DNA from: Saprospiraceae bacterium
GTDB lineage: Bacteria; Bacteroidota; Bacteroidia; Chitinophagales; Saprospiraceae
Direction: 5' to 3'
DNA: 38,922 nucleotides
NCBI GenBank assembly: GCA_020850225.1
Contig: JADZFD010000055.1
Span: 1-38,922 of the forward strand
The translations under genes were made by a program, and so were the position numbers. Below the pieces are notes generated by a model. That model saw only the letters and a list, made by a program, of their open reading frames with translations, was not told where the DNA came from and ran no database searches. Below, one piece after another: positions 8,061 to 16,691 of this stretch; position 1 is the stretch's first letter, and each line of letters begins with the position of its first letter.

Positions 8061-8459
8061 TCAGAATGGTAAATCGTCACTGGCATTGTCGCCCATTCCC
8101 TGACCCGGAGTCGCCGGATCTGATGTCGGAAAATCTGAAGTAAATGGTGTGCTCTCAACAAACGGTGTGGACTCTTGTGGTCTTTCAGTACTTTCTCCTG
8201 CCCTGTCTATTTTCCATGCCTGCAGATTCGTAAAAAACTTATCCTGCCATTCCCTGCCCCGTAAATCAAATGAAACTTTGATTCTATCGTTTTCGGCATA
8301 ATTGTCAATAGCTGAACACTTATCCTGAACCAACTGAAATTTTACAAATTGAGGATACTGCTCATCTGTCTTAATCACAAACTCACGGGTTTGAAAGGTT
8401 TCCGTCTTACTCTCAGTATCAAATTTTTTATAAAGTATGCCTTCTACTTCGAATGCCAT
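8061..8459 (-). CDS. DUF3127 family protein (OB-fold-like)
   Basis: A 132-residue cytosolic protein. MAFEVEGILYKKFDTESKTETFQTREFVIKTD and KCSAIDNYAENDRIKVSFDLRGREW are the conserved core of DUF3127, a Bacteroidota family predicted to adopt a single-strand DNA-binding-like OB fold. The C-terminal third (residues about 95-132) is low-complexity, Ser/Thr/Pro-rich and ends in an acidic DDLPF, which strongly recalls the SSB tail that recruits repair proteins. That makes ssDNA-related function plausible but unproven. It lies 29 bases downstream of proS on the same strand and may share its transcript. Confidence 0.88.
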   Translation of the reverse strand: MAFEVEGILYKKFDTESKTETFQTREFVIKTDEQYPQFVKFQLVQDKCSAIDNYAENDRIKVSFDLRGREWQDKFFTNLQAWKIDRAGESTERPQESTPFVESTPFTSDFPTSDPATPGQGMGDNASDDLPF

Positions 8460-8487
8460 GTCTTGATTTTTTTATATGTTAAATGAA

Positions 8488-9957
8488 TTAATATGCTTTT
8501 GCAAACAGTACTCTTCTGTTGGATGGTTTACCCGAATAAACACAATGTCCTGATTCTTCCGGTGCATCAATCGGAATACAACGGATGGTTGCTTTAGTTT
8601 CCTCTTTTATCTTGTCTTCTGTCTCAGGCGTTCCATCCCAGTGGGCGAGCACAAATCCTCCCTTATTTTCTATAACGTCTTTGAATGCTTCAAAGTTTTC
8701 TACCCGTGTTACATGTTCATCTCTGTATGATTGGGCCCTGCTAAAAAGGTTTTGCTGGATATCTTCGAGCAATTGCTCAACATAGGGTACTATAATATCC
8801 AAATCTACAGACATCTTTTCCTTTGTATCCCTTCTGGCTACTTCTATAGTATTGTTTTCCAGGTCCCTCATTCCTAAACCTAATCTGACGGGTACGCCCT
8901 TCATCTCGTATTCAGCAAATTTAAATCCGGGTCTTTTGGATTCGTCGGTGTCGATTTTTACACTTATTCCCAGTGATTTCAGAGCATCGGCTATAGCTTC
9001 TGCTTTTTCTGTCAATGCCGGATCCGGTTTGGGTATAGGTACTATAACTACCTGAATGGGTGCCAGCTTTGGAGGAAGTACAAGACCATCATCATCTGAA
9101 TGTGTCATAATCAATCCACCTATAAGCCTTGTAGATACACCCCAGGATGTCGCCCAAACATATTCGTTTTCGTTTCTGTCATTACTGAAGGTTACATTGA
9201 ATGCCTTAGCAAAATTCTGACCCAGAAAATGTGACGTTCCAGCCTGTAATGCCTTGCCGTCCTGCATCAATGCTTCAATCGTAAAGGTATCGTCTGCACC
9301 GGCAAACCTTTCAGATTCGGATTTGAAACCCTTTATCACAGGCATAGCCATATATTCTTCCGCAAATGCCGCATACACATCGTGCATCTGTCTGGCTTCC
9401 TTTATTGCGTCTTCTTTAGATGCATGGGCAGTATGTCCTTCCTGCCACAAAAATTCTGCTGTCCGCAAAAATGGACGTGTACGCATTTCCCAACGGACTA
9501 CATTGGCCCATTGATTGATAAGTATAGGCAAATCCCTGTATGACTGTATCCAGTCTCTATATGTGTTCCAGATAATGGCTTCACTCGTTGGTCTTACTAT
9601 CAGCTCTTCCTCCAATTTAGCTTCCGGATCTATTATGAGTTTGCCGGCATTATCGGGATCATTCTTTAGCCTGTAATGTGTCACTACGGCACATTCCTTG
9701 GCAAAACCCTCAGCATTTTTTTCTTCTGCTTCAAACAAACTTTTGGGTACAAACAATGGAAAATAAGCGTTGACATGTCCCGTATCCTTAAACATCTTGT
9801 CTAACTGATCCCGCATTTTTTCCCATATTGCATAACCATATGGTTTAATGACCATACACCCTCTGACAGCAGAGTTTTCTGCCAATCCGGCTTTTTTTAC
9901 TATATCATTATACCATTGTGAATAATTCTCTCCTCTCTCTGTGATCTCTTTTGCCAT
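8488..9957 (-). CDS. proS: Prolyl-tRNA synthetase (archaeal/eukaryotic type)
   Basis: A 489-residue class II synthetase that charges tRNA-Pro. Residues near 125 carry [20 protein letters not shown], and motif 2 is [21 protein letters not shown]. It lacks the editing insertion of bacterial ProRS and ends in a typical type 3 zinc-like/anticodon-binding C-terminus ([14 protein letters not shown]). This length and architecture are standard for Bacteroidota. The start ATG at 9955-9957 gives [20 protein letters not shown], as in relatives. The 258-base gap upstream holds no clear promoter box. Confidence 0.95.
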   Translation of the reverse strand: MAKEITERGENYSQWYNDIVKKAGLAENSAVRGCMVIKPYGYAIWEKMRDQLDKMFKDTGHVNAYFPLFVPKSLFEAEEKNAEGFAKECAVVTHYRLKNDPDNAGKLIIDPEAKLEEELIVRPTSEAIIWNTYRDWIQSYRDLPILINQWANVVRWEMRTRPFLRTAEFLWQEGHTAHASKEDAIKEARQMHDVYAAFAEEYMAMPVIKGFKSESERFAGADDTFTIEALMQDGKALQAGTSHFLGQNFAKAFNVTFSNDRNENEYVWATSWGVSTRLIGGLIMTHSDDDGLVLPPKLAPIQVVIVPIPKPDPALTEKAEAIADALKSLGISVKIDTDESKRPGFKFAEYEMKGVPVRLGLGMRDLENNTIEVARRDTKEKMSVDLDIIVPYVEQLLEDIQQNLFSRAQSYRDEHVTRVENFEAFKDVIENKGGFVLAHWDGTPETEDKIKEETKATIRCIPIDAPEESGHCVYSGKPSNRRVLFAKAY

Positions 9958-10215
9958 TTTATTGATTGTAAATCTGAAATACTAATTTTCCCTATATGTT
10001 AAAAATAAATTAATACCTTATGAAATTAAACTTTATGAATGTAATTATCGTCATAAGAATAACTGAAAAGTAGATATAATTCACCCTTTAACGGTTGAAT
10101 TTAAAACTTTAAGTCGTTTTTAACTATATTATGCCGCAAAAGTAATAAATTGCAGTCTAATTATTATAAATTGAGTATATATTACATTCAAAATACAAAT
10201 ATTAAACACACTATC

Positions 10216-11523
10216 ATGAGAGCATCATATTTTAAAACAGGATTTTTAGCCATCATAATGGTTTTAAGCATCAAATTAAGTGCTCAGTTTGATGACTTGT
10301 ATTACGATTATGATACGGACAAAATTGCTTATACCAACACCGTCACAGAGAATGACAAAACGTTGGCTTATAATGATAATTATGCAGAAGAAGATTATAA
10401 TTATGACAATCAGGAATATTCTAATTATGATGAGTATTCTTACAGTGACAGAATCAACAGATTCCATAATTCCTCAGTAGCAAATGAATACTACTATAAT
10501 TCATTTGATAACTGGTGGTACAATGACAACTATTACAACAACTATTACGGTAACAGTTATTATGACAGGTATTACTACCCTTCCTACAGCAGTGGTATAA
10601 ATATCTATATCGGAAACTCCTGGGGTTGGAATAGTTGGAATCGACCTTGGGGATGGAACTCCTACTGCCATGGTTTCAATAGCTATTATAACCCGTGGGG
10701 TTGGAATTCCTACTACAGACCATGGGGTTGGAATGGTTATGGCAATAACATTTACAATAACTATTACTATGGTGATGTATATTATGGAAACGGGTACTAT
10801 AATAACGGATGGTACAATAATAACAATCCCGGAAGTAATAACAACAGTAATACTAAGAACACCATTTACGGAAGCAGAAAAGGCGGTGCCGTATCCTCTT
10901 CCGTTAATGGCAGGGAAGCTTCCCCAAGAAAACCTAATGTTGGCACTGATGTAAATGATGGAAACAGAAAAGTGGGTGCAAATGATAGACTTAAAACAGA
11001 TAATACTTCTGATAACAACAGCTCCATCAGGGTTAAAAATAAAGAGGATATCAATACAACTGAGCCTGTACGCAATAGTGACAAAAACAGCAATCTGAAC
11101 CAGAGAGAAAGAATATATAATTCTACCAGAGACAACAACTCAAGGAATAATACAGGTGTATCTCCTTCAACAAGAAACAATACATCCGGAACAGACAGAA
11201 ACCCTGTACGAAATAATGATCAGAAATCCGGAATACAACAGAAGAGCAATAGTAGTATATCTCCTTTCGGTAATCAGAGAAACAATATGAATTACAATAC
11301 GCAGAGAAATAATCAGACCAGCCCTTCAAGGGATAATTCCAGTCAGTCAAGATCCGACTTTAATACTGGTTCAAGAAGTTTCTCTTCACCATCAGGCAGT
11401 AATTCCGGTTTTAATAGCGGGAGTAGAATCAATTCATCCGGCTCTGGCAGTGGTATTAATTCAGGAAGTAGCTCATCATCTTCATCAGGTAGTAGCAGAA
11501 GCAGCCAGAGAGGAGGAAGATAA
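10216..11523 (+). CDS. Secreted Tyr/Asn/Trp/Ser-rich low-complexity protein
   Basis: A 435-residue protein with a signal peptide ending near SAQ (MRASYFKTGFLAIIMVLSIKLSAQ). The ATG at 10216 is used because an upstream in-frame extension would bury the signal. Residues about 25-220 are Tyr/Asn-rich and contain four WGWN units (for example SWNRPWGWNSY, YYNPWGWNSYY). The rest, 220-435, is Asn/Ser/Arg-rich and unstructured, ending SSSSSGSSRSSQRGGR. Similar Bacteroidota genes are poorly characterised. Aromatic repeats suggest an extracellular or surface-associated sticky protein; no enzyme motif is visible. It is followed by a terminator, so it is monocistronic or first in a read-through run. Confidence 0.75.
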   Translation: MRASYFKTGFLAIIMVLSIKLSAQFDDLYYDYDTDKIAYTNTVTENDKTLAYNDNYAEEDYNYDNQEYSNYDEYSYSDRINRFHNSSVANEYYYNSFDNWWYNDNYYNNYYGNSYYDRYYYPSYSSGINIYIGNSWGWNSWNRPWGWNSYCHGFNSYYNPWGWNSYYRPWGWNGYGNNIYNNYYYGDVYYGNGYYNNGWYNNNNPGSNNNSNTKNTIYGSRKGGAVSSSVNGREASPRKPNVGTDVNDGNRKVGANDRLKTDNTSDNNSSIRVKNKEDINTTEPVRNSDKNSNLNQRERIYNSTRDNNSRNNTGVSPSTRNNTSGTDRNPVRNNDQKSGIQQKSNSSISPFGNQRNNMNYNTQRNNQTSPSRDNSSQSRSDFNTGSRSFSSPSGSNSGFNSGSRINSSGSGSGINSGSSSSSSSGSSRSSQRGGR

Positions 11524-11556
11524 TAAACGGTATTTCTATATTACCGGATAATATAT

Positions 11557-11593
11557 AAAAAGGCTGATAATCTTCTGTTTTGTCAGCCTTTTT
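11557..11593 (+). terminator. Intrinsic terminator after the WGWN-repeat gene
   Basis: AAAAAGGCTGA (11557-11567) pairs with TCAGCCTTTTT (11583-11593), 34 bases after the stop, with a T tract at the 3' side. A classical rho-independent terminator. Confidence 0.8.
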
Positions 11594-11649
11594 ATATTAA
11601 AATTCAATTGGATATATCTCAATATATAATTATTTTAAACCCAAATGAT

Positions 11650-13134
11650 ATGAAGAAGTATAGCTTTACTATAGGATTTTTATTTGCTTTTATTTTTGTA
11701 GATGCTCAAAACATTACCGACGTGGTCAGGTGGTCCAACACAGATTATGTAGGTACCGCAAGAACTCTCGGTGTTGGCAGTTCTTTTGGTGCCATGGGGG
11801 GCGATTTTTCCGGTGTTAGCATCAATCCAGCCGGTATTGCAGACTACAGGATATCCGAATTTATGATTACTCCATCACTGAGAAGTACGGGTTCAAATGC
11901 ATGGTTTGCACAGGATAAAAATTCCGCTACACGGGATAAAGCAAGCAAGTTGGGTCTGGATAATATTGGCTTTGTTCTGGCTTCAGATCCGGGCAGCAAA
12001 TTAACAAGCTCCAATTTTGCAATTGGCTATTCCAGAATAGCAGATCTGAATCTCAATACGACCATTAGTGGAATAGTTCCCGGTTCTATCACTACCTATT
12101 TTGCTGAGCAGGCACAGAACCTGACAGTGGATGAACTGGATGATTTTGTTGCCTACCCGGCGTATAATGTCGGGGCCATACTCAAAGACGAAGCCTCCAA
12201 TAATTATTACACAGACTTTTCCAATACCAAACAGCCTGTTTACAGAACGCAGGACATATACCGTCGAGGTGGCATTGACGAACTCACCTTGGCATGGGCA
12301 GGAGAATATAACCACCGACTGAATATGGGCATAAGTATGAGCATGCCTTTTCCAAGATTTGAAGAATTAAAAACATATAAGGAAACAGATAGCGCTACAG
12401 ATGAAGTGGAATATTTTGATCATCTTTCACTTACCGAAAGGTTGAACACATCAGGCTTAGGTTTTAATTTGAAATTGGGTTTTGTCTATAAATTCAATAA
12501 AAATATAAGGTTGGGTGGTAGTTTTCATTCCCCTACATGGTACAGCCTGAATGACGATTACAGCAACAGCATCGAATATGCTTTCACAGATGCCAGAGGC
12601 AGTTTTAATAATAAATATGATACCCCGGACGGTGGATTTGGATATAATATAACGACACCCTGGAGAGCTACAGGTAGTTTGGGTACGATATTAAGATTCG
12701 GAGAAATCAAAGGTTTTTTAAACGGTGATATCGAGTATATTGATTATACCAATGCGAGTTATAAAGGTAAGTCATATAATTCCGATCCATCAGAACAAGC
12801 TCATGACAGGGAAGTCAACCGTGAAATTCTCAATCGTTTGGGTAGTGCAGTAAATGTACGCTTAGGTGGAGAATTCGCTTATGAACACTTCAGGGTTCGT
12901 CTGGGATACGGTATAGAGCGTACAGCTTACAATGCCGATGATTTTTACAACAATAAGGTTTCTTTTGGAATAGGATTCAGGGATGACAATTTTTTTATAG
13001 ATTTGGGCTTCCGGATATCAGATTACAGTGAAGGTTATTATCCATATTATGTTAAAGACACCTCATTAAATCCATTATCAGAGATAGAAACGAACAAGAC
13101 CAGAGGCAACCTTACATTAGGTTTTAAGTTTTAG
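11650..13134 (+). CDS. OmpP1/FadL-family outer-membrane transport protein
   Basis: A 494-residue protein with a signal peptide (MKKYSFTIGFLFAFIFVDAQ) and a beta-barrel of alternating amphipathic strands. RTLGVGSSFGAMGGDFSG and VSINPAGIA near residues 35-60 are the NPAG-type plug signature of the FadL/TodX family, and the last residue is aromatic (GNLTLGFKF), as expected for BAM-dependent barrels. Family members import hydrophobic compounds such as long-chain fatty acids; the substrate here cannot be read. The ATG at 11650 is chosen over an upstream in-frame codon because it begins the signal peptide. The DUF2279 gene follows at 88 bases with its own -7 box, so it is probably transcribed separately. 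Confidence 0.85.
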   Translation: MKKYSFTIGFLFAFIFVDAQNITDVVRWSNTDYVGTARTLGVGSSFGAMGGDFSGVSINPAGIADYRISEFMITPSLRSTGSNAWFAQDKNSATRDKASKLGLDNIGFVLASDPGSKLTSSNFAIGYSRIADLNLNTTISGIVPGSITTYFAEQAQNLTVDELDDFVAYPAYNVGAILKDEASNNYYTDFSNTKQPVYRTQDIYRRGGIDELTLAWAGEYNHRLNMGISMSMPFPRFEELKTYKETDSATDEVEYFDHLSLTERLNTSGLGFNLKLGFVYKFNKNIRLGGSFHSPTWYSLNDDYSNSIEYAFTDARGSFNNKYDTPDGGFGYNITTPWRATGSLGTILRFGEIKGFLNGDIEYIDYTNASYKGKSYNSDPSEQAHDREVNREILNRLGSAVNVRLGGEFAYEHFRVRLGYGIERTAYNADDFYNNKVSFGIGFRDDNFFIDLGFRISDYSEGYYPYYVKDTSLNPLSEIETNKTRGNLTLGFKF

Positions 13135-13194
13135 ATTATTTCATAATCTCTTGATATATGGTTACTAATAGCCACATAATTGGTAATTTAGTGG

Positions 13195-13202
13195 TAACTT
13201 TG
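13195..13202 (+). promoter_or_regulatory. Candidate -7 box (TAACTTTG) for the DUF2279 gene
   Basis: TAACTTTG is a perfect match to the Bacteroidota -7 consensus and lies 20 bases before the GTG start at 13223. A TTG at 13180-13182 has a 12-base gap rather than 19, so the -33 element is weak or absent. Confidence 0.4.
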
Positions 13203-13222
13203 CTATAATAATTAATTGTCAT

Positions 13223-14191
13223 GTGATCCGGATTCTTTCATTCATTTTGGTACTCGGACTACTAATTCAGCCAGTGGCTGCACAAAAAATATTAGTTCCG
13301 GCGGACAGCCTTAACGCTTCACGTGTACATTCAGCTATTGTTATCGGCGGACTTACCTACACCGGATTTTCAATCGGACTATACAATGCCTGGTATAAAA
13401 AATATGATCAGACATCCTTTCATTTGTTTGATGATTTGTATGAATGGAATCAAATGGATAAAGCAGGCCATGTACACAGTGCCTACTTTCAGGGAATTAT
13501 TGCATACAAAGGTATGCGGTGGGCTGGAGTAAGTAAAAAAAAGAGTCTTTTGACCGGTATTATAACCGGAACACTGTTTCAGGGCACTATTGAAGTTATG
13601 GATGGTTTTTCGACAAAATGGGGTTTTTCATTGGGTGATATGGCCGCCAATATTGCAGGCACTTCTGTTTTTGCACTTCAGCAACATTACTGGAATGAAC
13701 AACGCATACACCTCAAAATGTCATCGATTCCCATACATTACAGTAAAACAGCCGTTTATGCTACCGATAAAACAGGAGTTTCAACACTGTACAAAAGAGC
13801 TCAGGAATTATACGGAAATACCTTTTACGAACGATTCCTCAAGGATTATAATGCACAGGTATACTGGGCTTCCTTTGATGTCCATTCCTTTCTGCCTGAG
13901 GATAATATCTGGCCAAAATGGCTGAACCTGGCATTGGGTTACGGCGCAGGTAATATGTATGGTGGCTTTGATAATAGCTGGATGAGCGGTGATCATATGT
14001 ATGTTCTCAATCCACAGCAATACCCGCGTTACCGTCGGTTTTTCATTGGCCCTGACCTTAATTTAACTTCCCTGAATACTAAAAGACCCTTCCTTAAAAC
14101 TGTATTCTCAGCTTTGAATGTATTTAGGATACCTTCTCCCGCCATAGAAATAAATACCAGAGGAGAGTTAATATTCCATCTGCTTAGATAA
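13223..14191 (+). CDS. DUF2279 family envelope protein
   Basis: A 322-residue protein with a signal peptide (MIRILSFILVLGLLIQPVAAQ). It starts with GTG because the ATG two bases earlier runs straight into TGA. Residues about 65-140 (FDDLYEWNQMDKAGHVHSAYF, then GTIEVMDGFSTKWGFSLGDMAANIAG) match DUF2279, a family related to YfiM-like periplasmic proteins, with conserved DKAGH and E-MDGF-S--G-S--D. A few hydrophobic segments in that region suggest membrane association. Function is unknown. It converges on the EF-G2 gene with about 110 bases between. Confidence 0.82.
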   Translation: MIRILSFILVLGLLIQPVAAQKILVPADSLNASRVHSAIVIGGLTYTGFSIGLYNAWYKKYDQTSFHLFDDLYEWNQMDKAGHVHSAYFQGIIAYKGMRWAGVSKKKSLLTGIITGTLFQGTIEVMDGFSTKWGFSLGDMAANIAGTSVFALQQHYWNEQRIHLKMSSIPIHYSKTAVYATDKTGVSTLYKRAQELYGNTFYERFLKDYNAQVYWASFDVHSFLPEDNIWPKWLNLALGYGAGNMYGGFDNSWMSGDHMYVLNPQQYPRYRRFFIGPDLNLTSLNTKRPFLKTVFSALNVFRIPSPAIEINTRGELIFHLLR

Positions 14192-14300
14192 TACACATAT
14201 CCTGCTTTATCTGCAAATAAATTCCGTTATTTTATTTCGGTATATTATCCGAACTATTTTTTATACTAATTTCAGGTCTGTTTTATAAACGAATTTCGTA

Positions 14301-16421
14301 TTACAAATCCTCTTCCTTGTGATTAGCTATCAACTTGTTTTGAATATCGGGTGTTACAGGAACATACTCAATAAATTTACGGGTAAACTTAGCCTTACCC
14401 TGCGAAAGTGACCGCAAGGTAGATGAATACTGGTACATTTCAGAAATGGGTACTCTTGCCTTGATTTTTTGATATATACCATCTGAATCCATACCCATTA
14501 TAATGGCTCTTCGTGACTGTAAATCTCCCATGATATCACCCATAGCTTCATCTGAACAAGTGATATTGACCTCATAAATAGGCTCTAAAATCTGTGGGCC
14601 TGCATTCTTAAATGCAGTTCTGAATGCACCTATGGAAGCCAGCATGAACGCCATATCGTTGGAATCTACAGGGTGCATTTTACCATCGTATATACTTACC
14701 CTTATGTCCTGGCAGTTGGAACCTGTCAATGGTCCTTCAACCATCTTTTGCATGATACCCTTTTTGATAGCGCTGGAAAACTTAGCATCAATCGTTCCTC
14801 CGACGATACACCAGTAGAAAGCCAGTTTTCCTCCCCAATCCAGATCGTCTACCTCAATATTTTTGACAGTAAGTCCGTCTGGTGCGGGCATTCCTTCATA
14901 ATACGGTTCTATACGCATATGTACTTCCCCAAACTGACCGGCTCCACCACTTTGTTTTTTATGTCTGTATACCTCATTGGCTACTCTTGTTATCGTTTCT
15001 CTGTAAGGAATGCGCGGTCTTTCGAATTCCATCTGTACCCCAAATGCCTTTTCTATCCGGTACTTAATTAAATCCAGATGTAATTGTCCCTGTCCGTGTA
15101 TGATAGTTTGTTTGAGTGTTGCATTTTGCTCTACAATTAAAGTAGGATCTTCTTCCTCAATCTGATGAAGCGCTTTAATCAACTTTTCCATATCGGATTT
15201 GGATGGAGGAACTACAGCCGTCCTTATTCTTGGTTCAGGAAAATGAATCGGGTCAATTTCGATCTTGGCTCCTTTACTGTACAATGTCTCATTTGTATGG
15301 CTATTTTTGAGTTTGAGTGTTACACCGATATCGCCTGCCTGCAGTACATCGACAGCATTGCGTACTTTACCTTCAGATTCAAAAATCTGACCAATTCGTT
15401 CGTGTGTATCGTTGGCAGCATTAATCAGTTCATCACTTCCTTTCAACTTACCTGAATATACCTTAAAATAACTTACAAGGCCTACCTGAGGTTCTGATAT
15501 TGTTTTATAAATAAATATACTTGTCGGACCTGAAGCATCGTAGGACTTTGTACTGCCATCTGCCAATTTGTATGGAGGTACATCAGCAGGAGAAGGTGCT
15601 ATATCATTGATAAAACCCATAATTCTGCCACTTCCCTTGTCCTGTAAGGCAGAACAGCAAAAAACAGGGAATATCTGCTGATGCGCCAAAGCAATGCGCA
15701 ATCCCTGTGTCAGTTCTTCTTCACTTAAAGTTCCCTGGTCAAAATATTTTTCCATAAGTCCTTCTTCGTTTTCAGCTGCTGCTTCTACGAGCGCATTATG
15801 CATGGCTTTGGCACGTTCCATTTCACTGTCAGGAATGGGATGTTTTTCCGGTTTGCCGCCGTTGGGACCAAATACATACATTACCATCCTCAATGCATCA
15901 ATAATCGTATTAAATTCACTACCTGAATTCAAAGGATATTGTACGGGCAGCACTTTCGTGCCAAATCGCTGAACAGCCTGTTCCAGTGTTGTTTCAAAAT
16001 TTGCTTTTTCATGATCCATCTGACTTACTACAAAAAGCAATGGAGTCCTGAATTCATTGACATAATCCCATAGTATCTCTGTACCTACTTCTACTCCCTG
16101 AGCGGCATTCAGAAGCATTATAGCGGTATCTGCAACTTTGAGTGAACAAACAACTTCCCCGACAAAGTCATCAAATCCGGGAGTGTCCAAAACATTTATC
16201 TTGTGGTCCCTCCATTTTACACGCATCAAAGACGAAAACAATGAGTTGCCGCGCTCTTGTTCAATAGCAGTATAATCTGACATTGTATTTCCGTTGCTTA
16301 CTGATCCCATTCTACTGATAGCTCCTGATTCGAACAACATCGCTTCGGTCAACGTGGTCTTTCCTGAACCGGAATGACCTAAAAGGACTACATTTCTGAT
16401 ATTTTTGGTTTCAACACTCAT
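14301..16421 (-). CDS. EF-G2-type elongation factor G paralogue
   Basis: A 706-residue five-domain EF-G homologue of full length, with domains III-V including GQGQLHLDLIKYRIEKAFGV and domain IV around residues 480-600. The G domain departs from canonical EF-G. G1 is GHSGSGKT (15-22) instead of GHIDAGKT; switch I is QERGNS (55-60) instead of QERGIT; G3 is DTPGF (79-83) with Phe where the catalytic His of DTPGH stands; G4 is SQMD (133-136) for NKMD. This is the EF-G2 class of paralogues. A Bacteroides member has been reported to translocate without GTP hydrolysis and to matter under nutrient limitation. It stands alone on the minus strand, not with rps genes, and should not be called the housekeeping fusA. 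Confidence 0.9.
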   Translation of the reverse strand: MSVETKNIRNVVLLGHSGSGKTTLTEAMLFESGAISRMGSVSNGNTMSDYTAIEQERGNSLFSSLMRVKWRDHKINVLDTPGFDDFVGEVVCSLKVADTAIMLLNAAQGVEVGTEILWDYVNEFRTPLLFVVSQMDHEKANFETTLEQAVQRFGTKVLPVQYPLNSGSEFNTIIDALRMVMYVFGPNGGKPEKHPIPDSEMERAKAMHNALVEAAAENEEGLMEKYFDQGTLSEEELTQGLRIALAHQQIFPVFCCSALQDKGSGRIMGFINDIAPSPADVPPYKLADGSTKSYDASGPTSIFIYKTISEPQVGLVSYFKVYSGKLKGSDELINAANDTHERIGQIFESEGKVRNAVDVLQAGDIGVTLKLKNSHTNETLYSKGAKIEIDPIHFPEPRIRTAVVPPSKSDMEKLIKALHQIEEEDPTLIVEQNATLKQTIIHGQGQLHLDLIKYRIEKAFGVQMEFERPRIPYRETITRVANEVYRHKKQSGGAGQFGEVHMRIEPYYEGMPAPDGLTVKNIEVDDLDWGGKLAFYWCIVGGTIDAKFSSAIKKGIMQKMVEGPLTGSNCQDIRVSIYDGKMHPVDSNDMAFMLASIGAFRTAFKNAGPQILEPIYEVNITCSDEAMGDIMGDLQSRRAIIMGMDSDGIYQKIKARVPISEMYQYSSTLRSLSQGKAKFTRKFIEYVPVTPDIQNKLIANHKEEDL

Positions 16422-16691
16422 AACTTATATGACTTTAAATGTAAATTAATAATTTTTACTTCTGGAAAGGAAAACTACATAATTAATAAATTTCGCTTCA
16501 AGATACAGCTTTGAAACCATTTTTAATACATTATTTCAACAAAAATTAACAATTTATTTACTATAGGTATTTATGTGTTTTCGCAATAATGTCTAAACTC
16601 CGAAACATCAGTCACTTGTAAATATGGGATTGTTACATTAGACTATGTCTTAGATTCAAATCATAAAGAACAAATTGAAAACGCATGAATC

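Noticed and set aside
10866-11180. Leu-rich minus-strand frame opposite the WGWN-repeat gene
   Set aside because: The Leu-rich translation is the complement of Asn/Ser/Lys-rich low-complexity codons and not a membrane protein.
14673-15071. Plus-strand frame of 132 codons inside the EF-G2 gene
   Set aside because: Antisense shadow of a conserved coding region; no start signal or domain.
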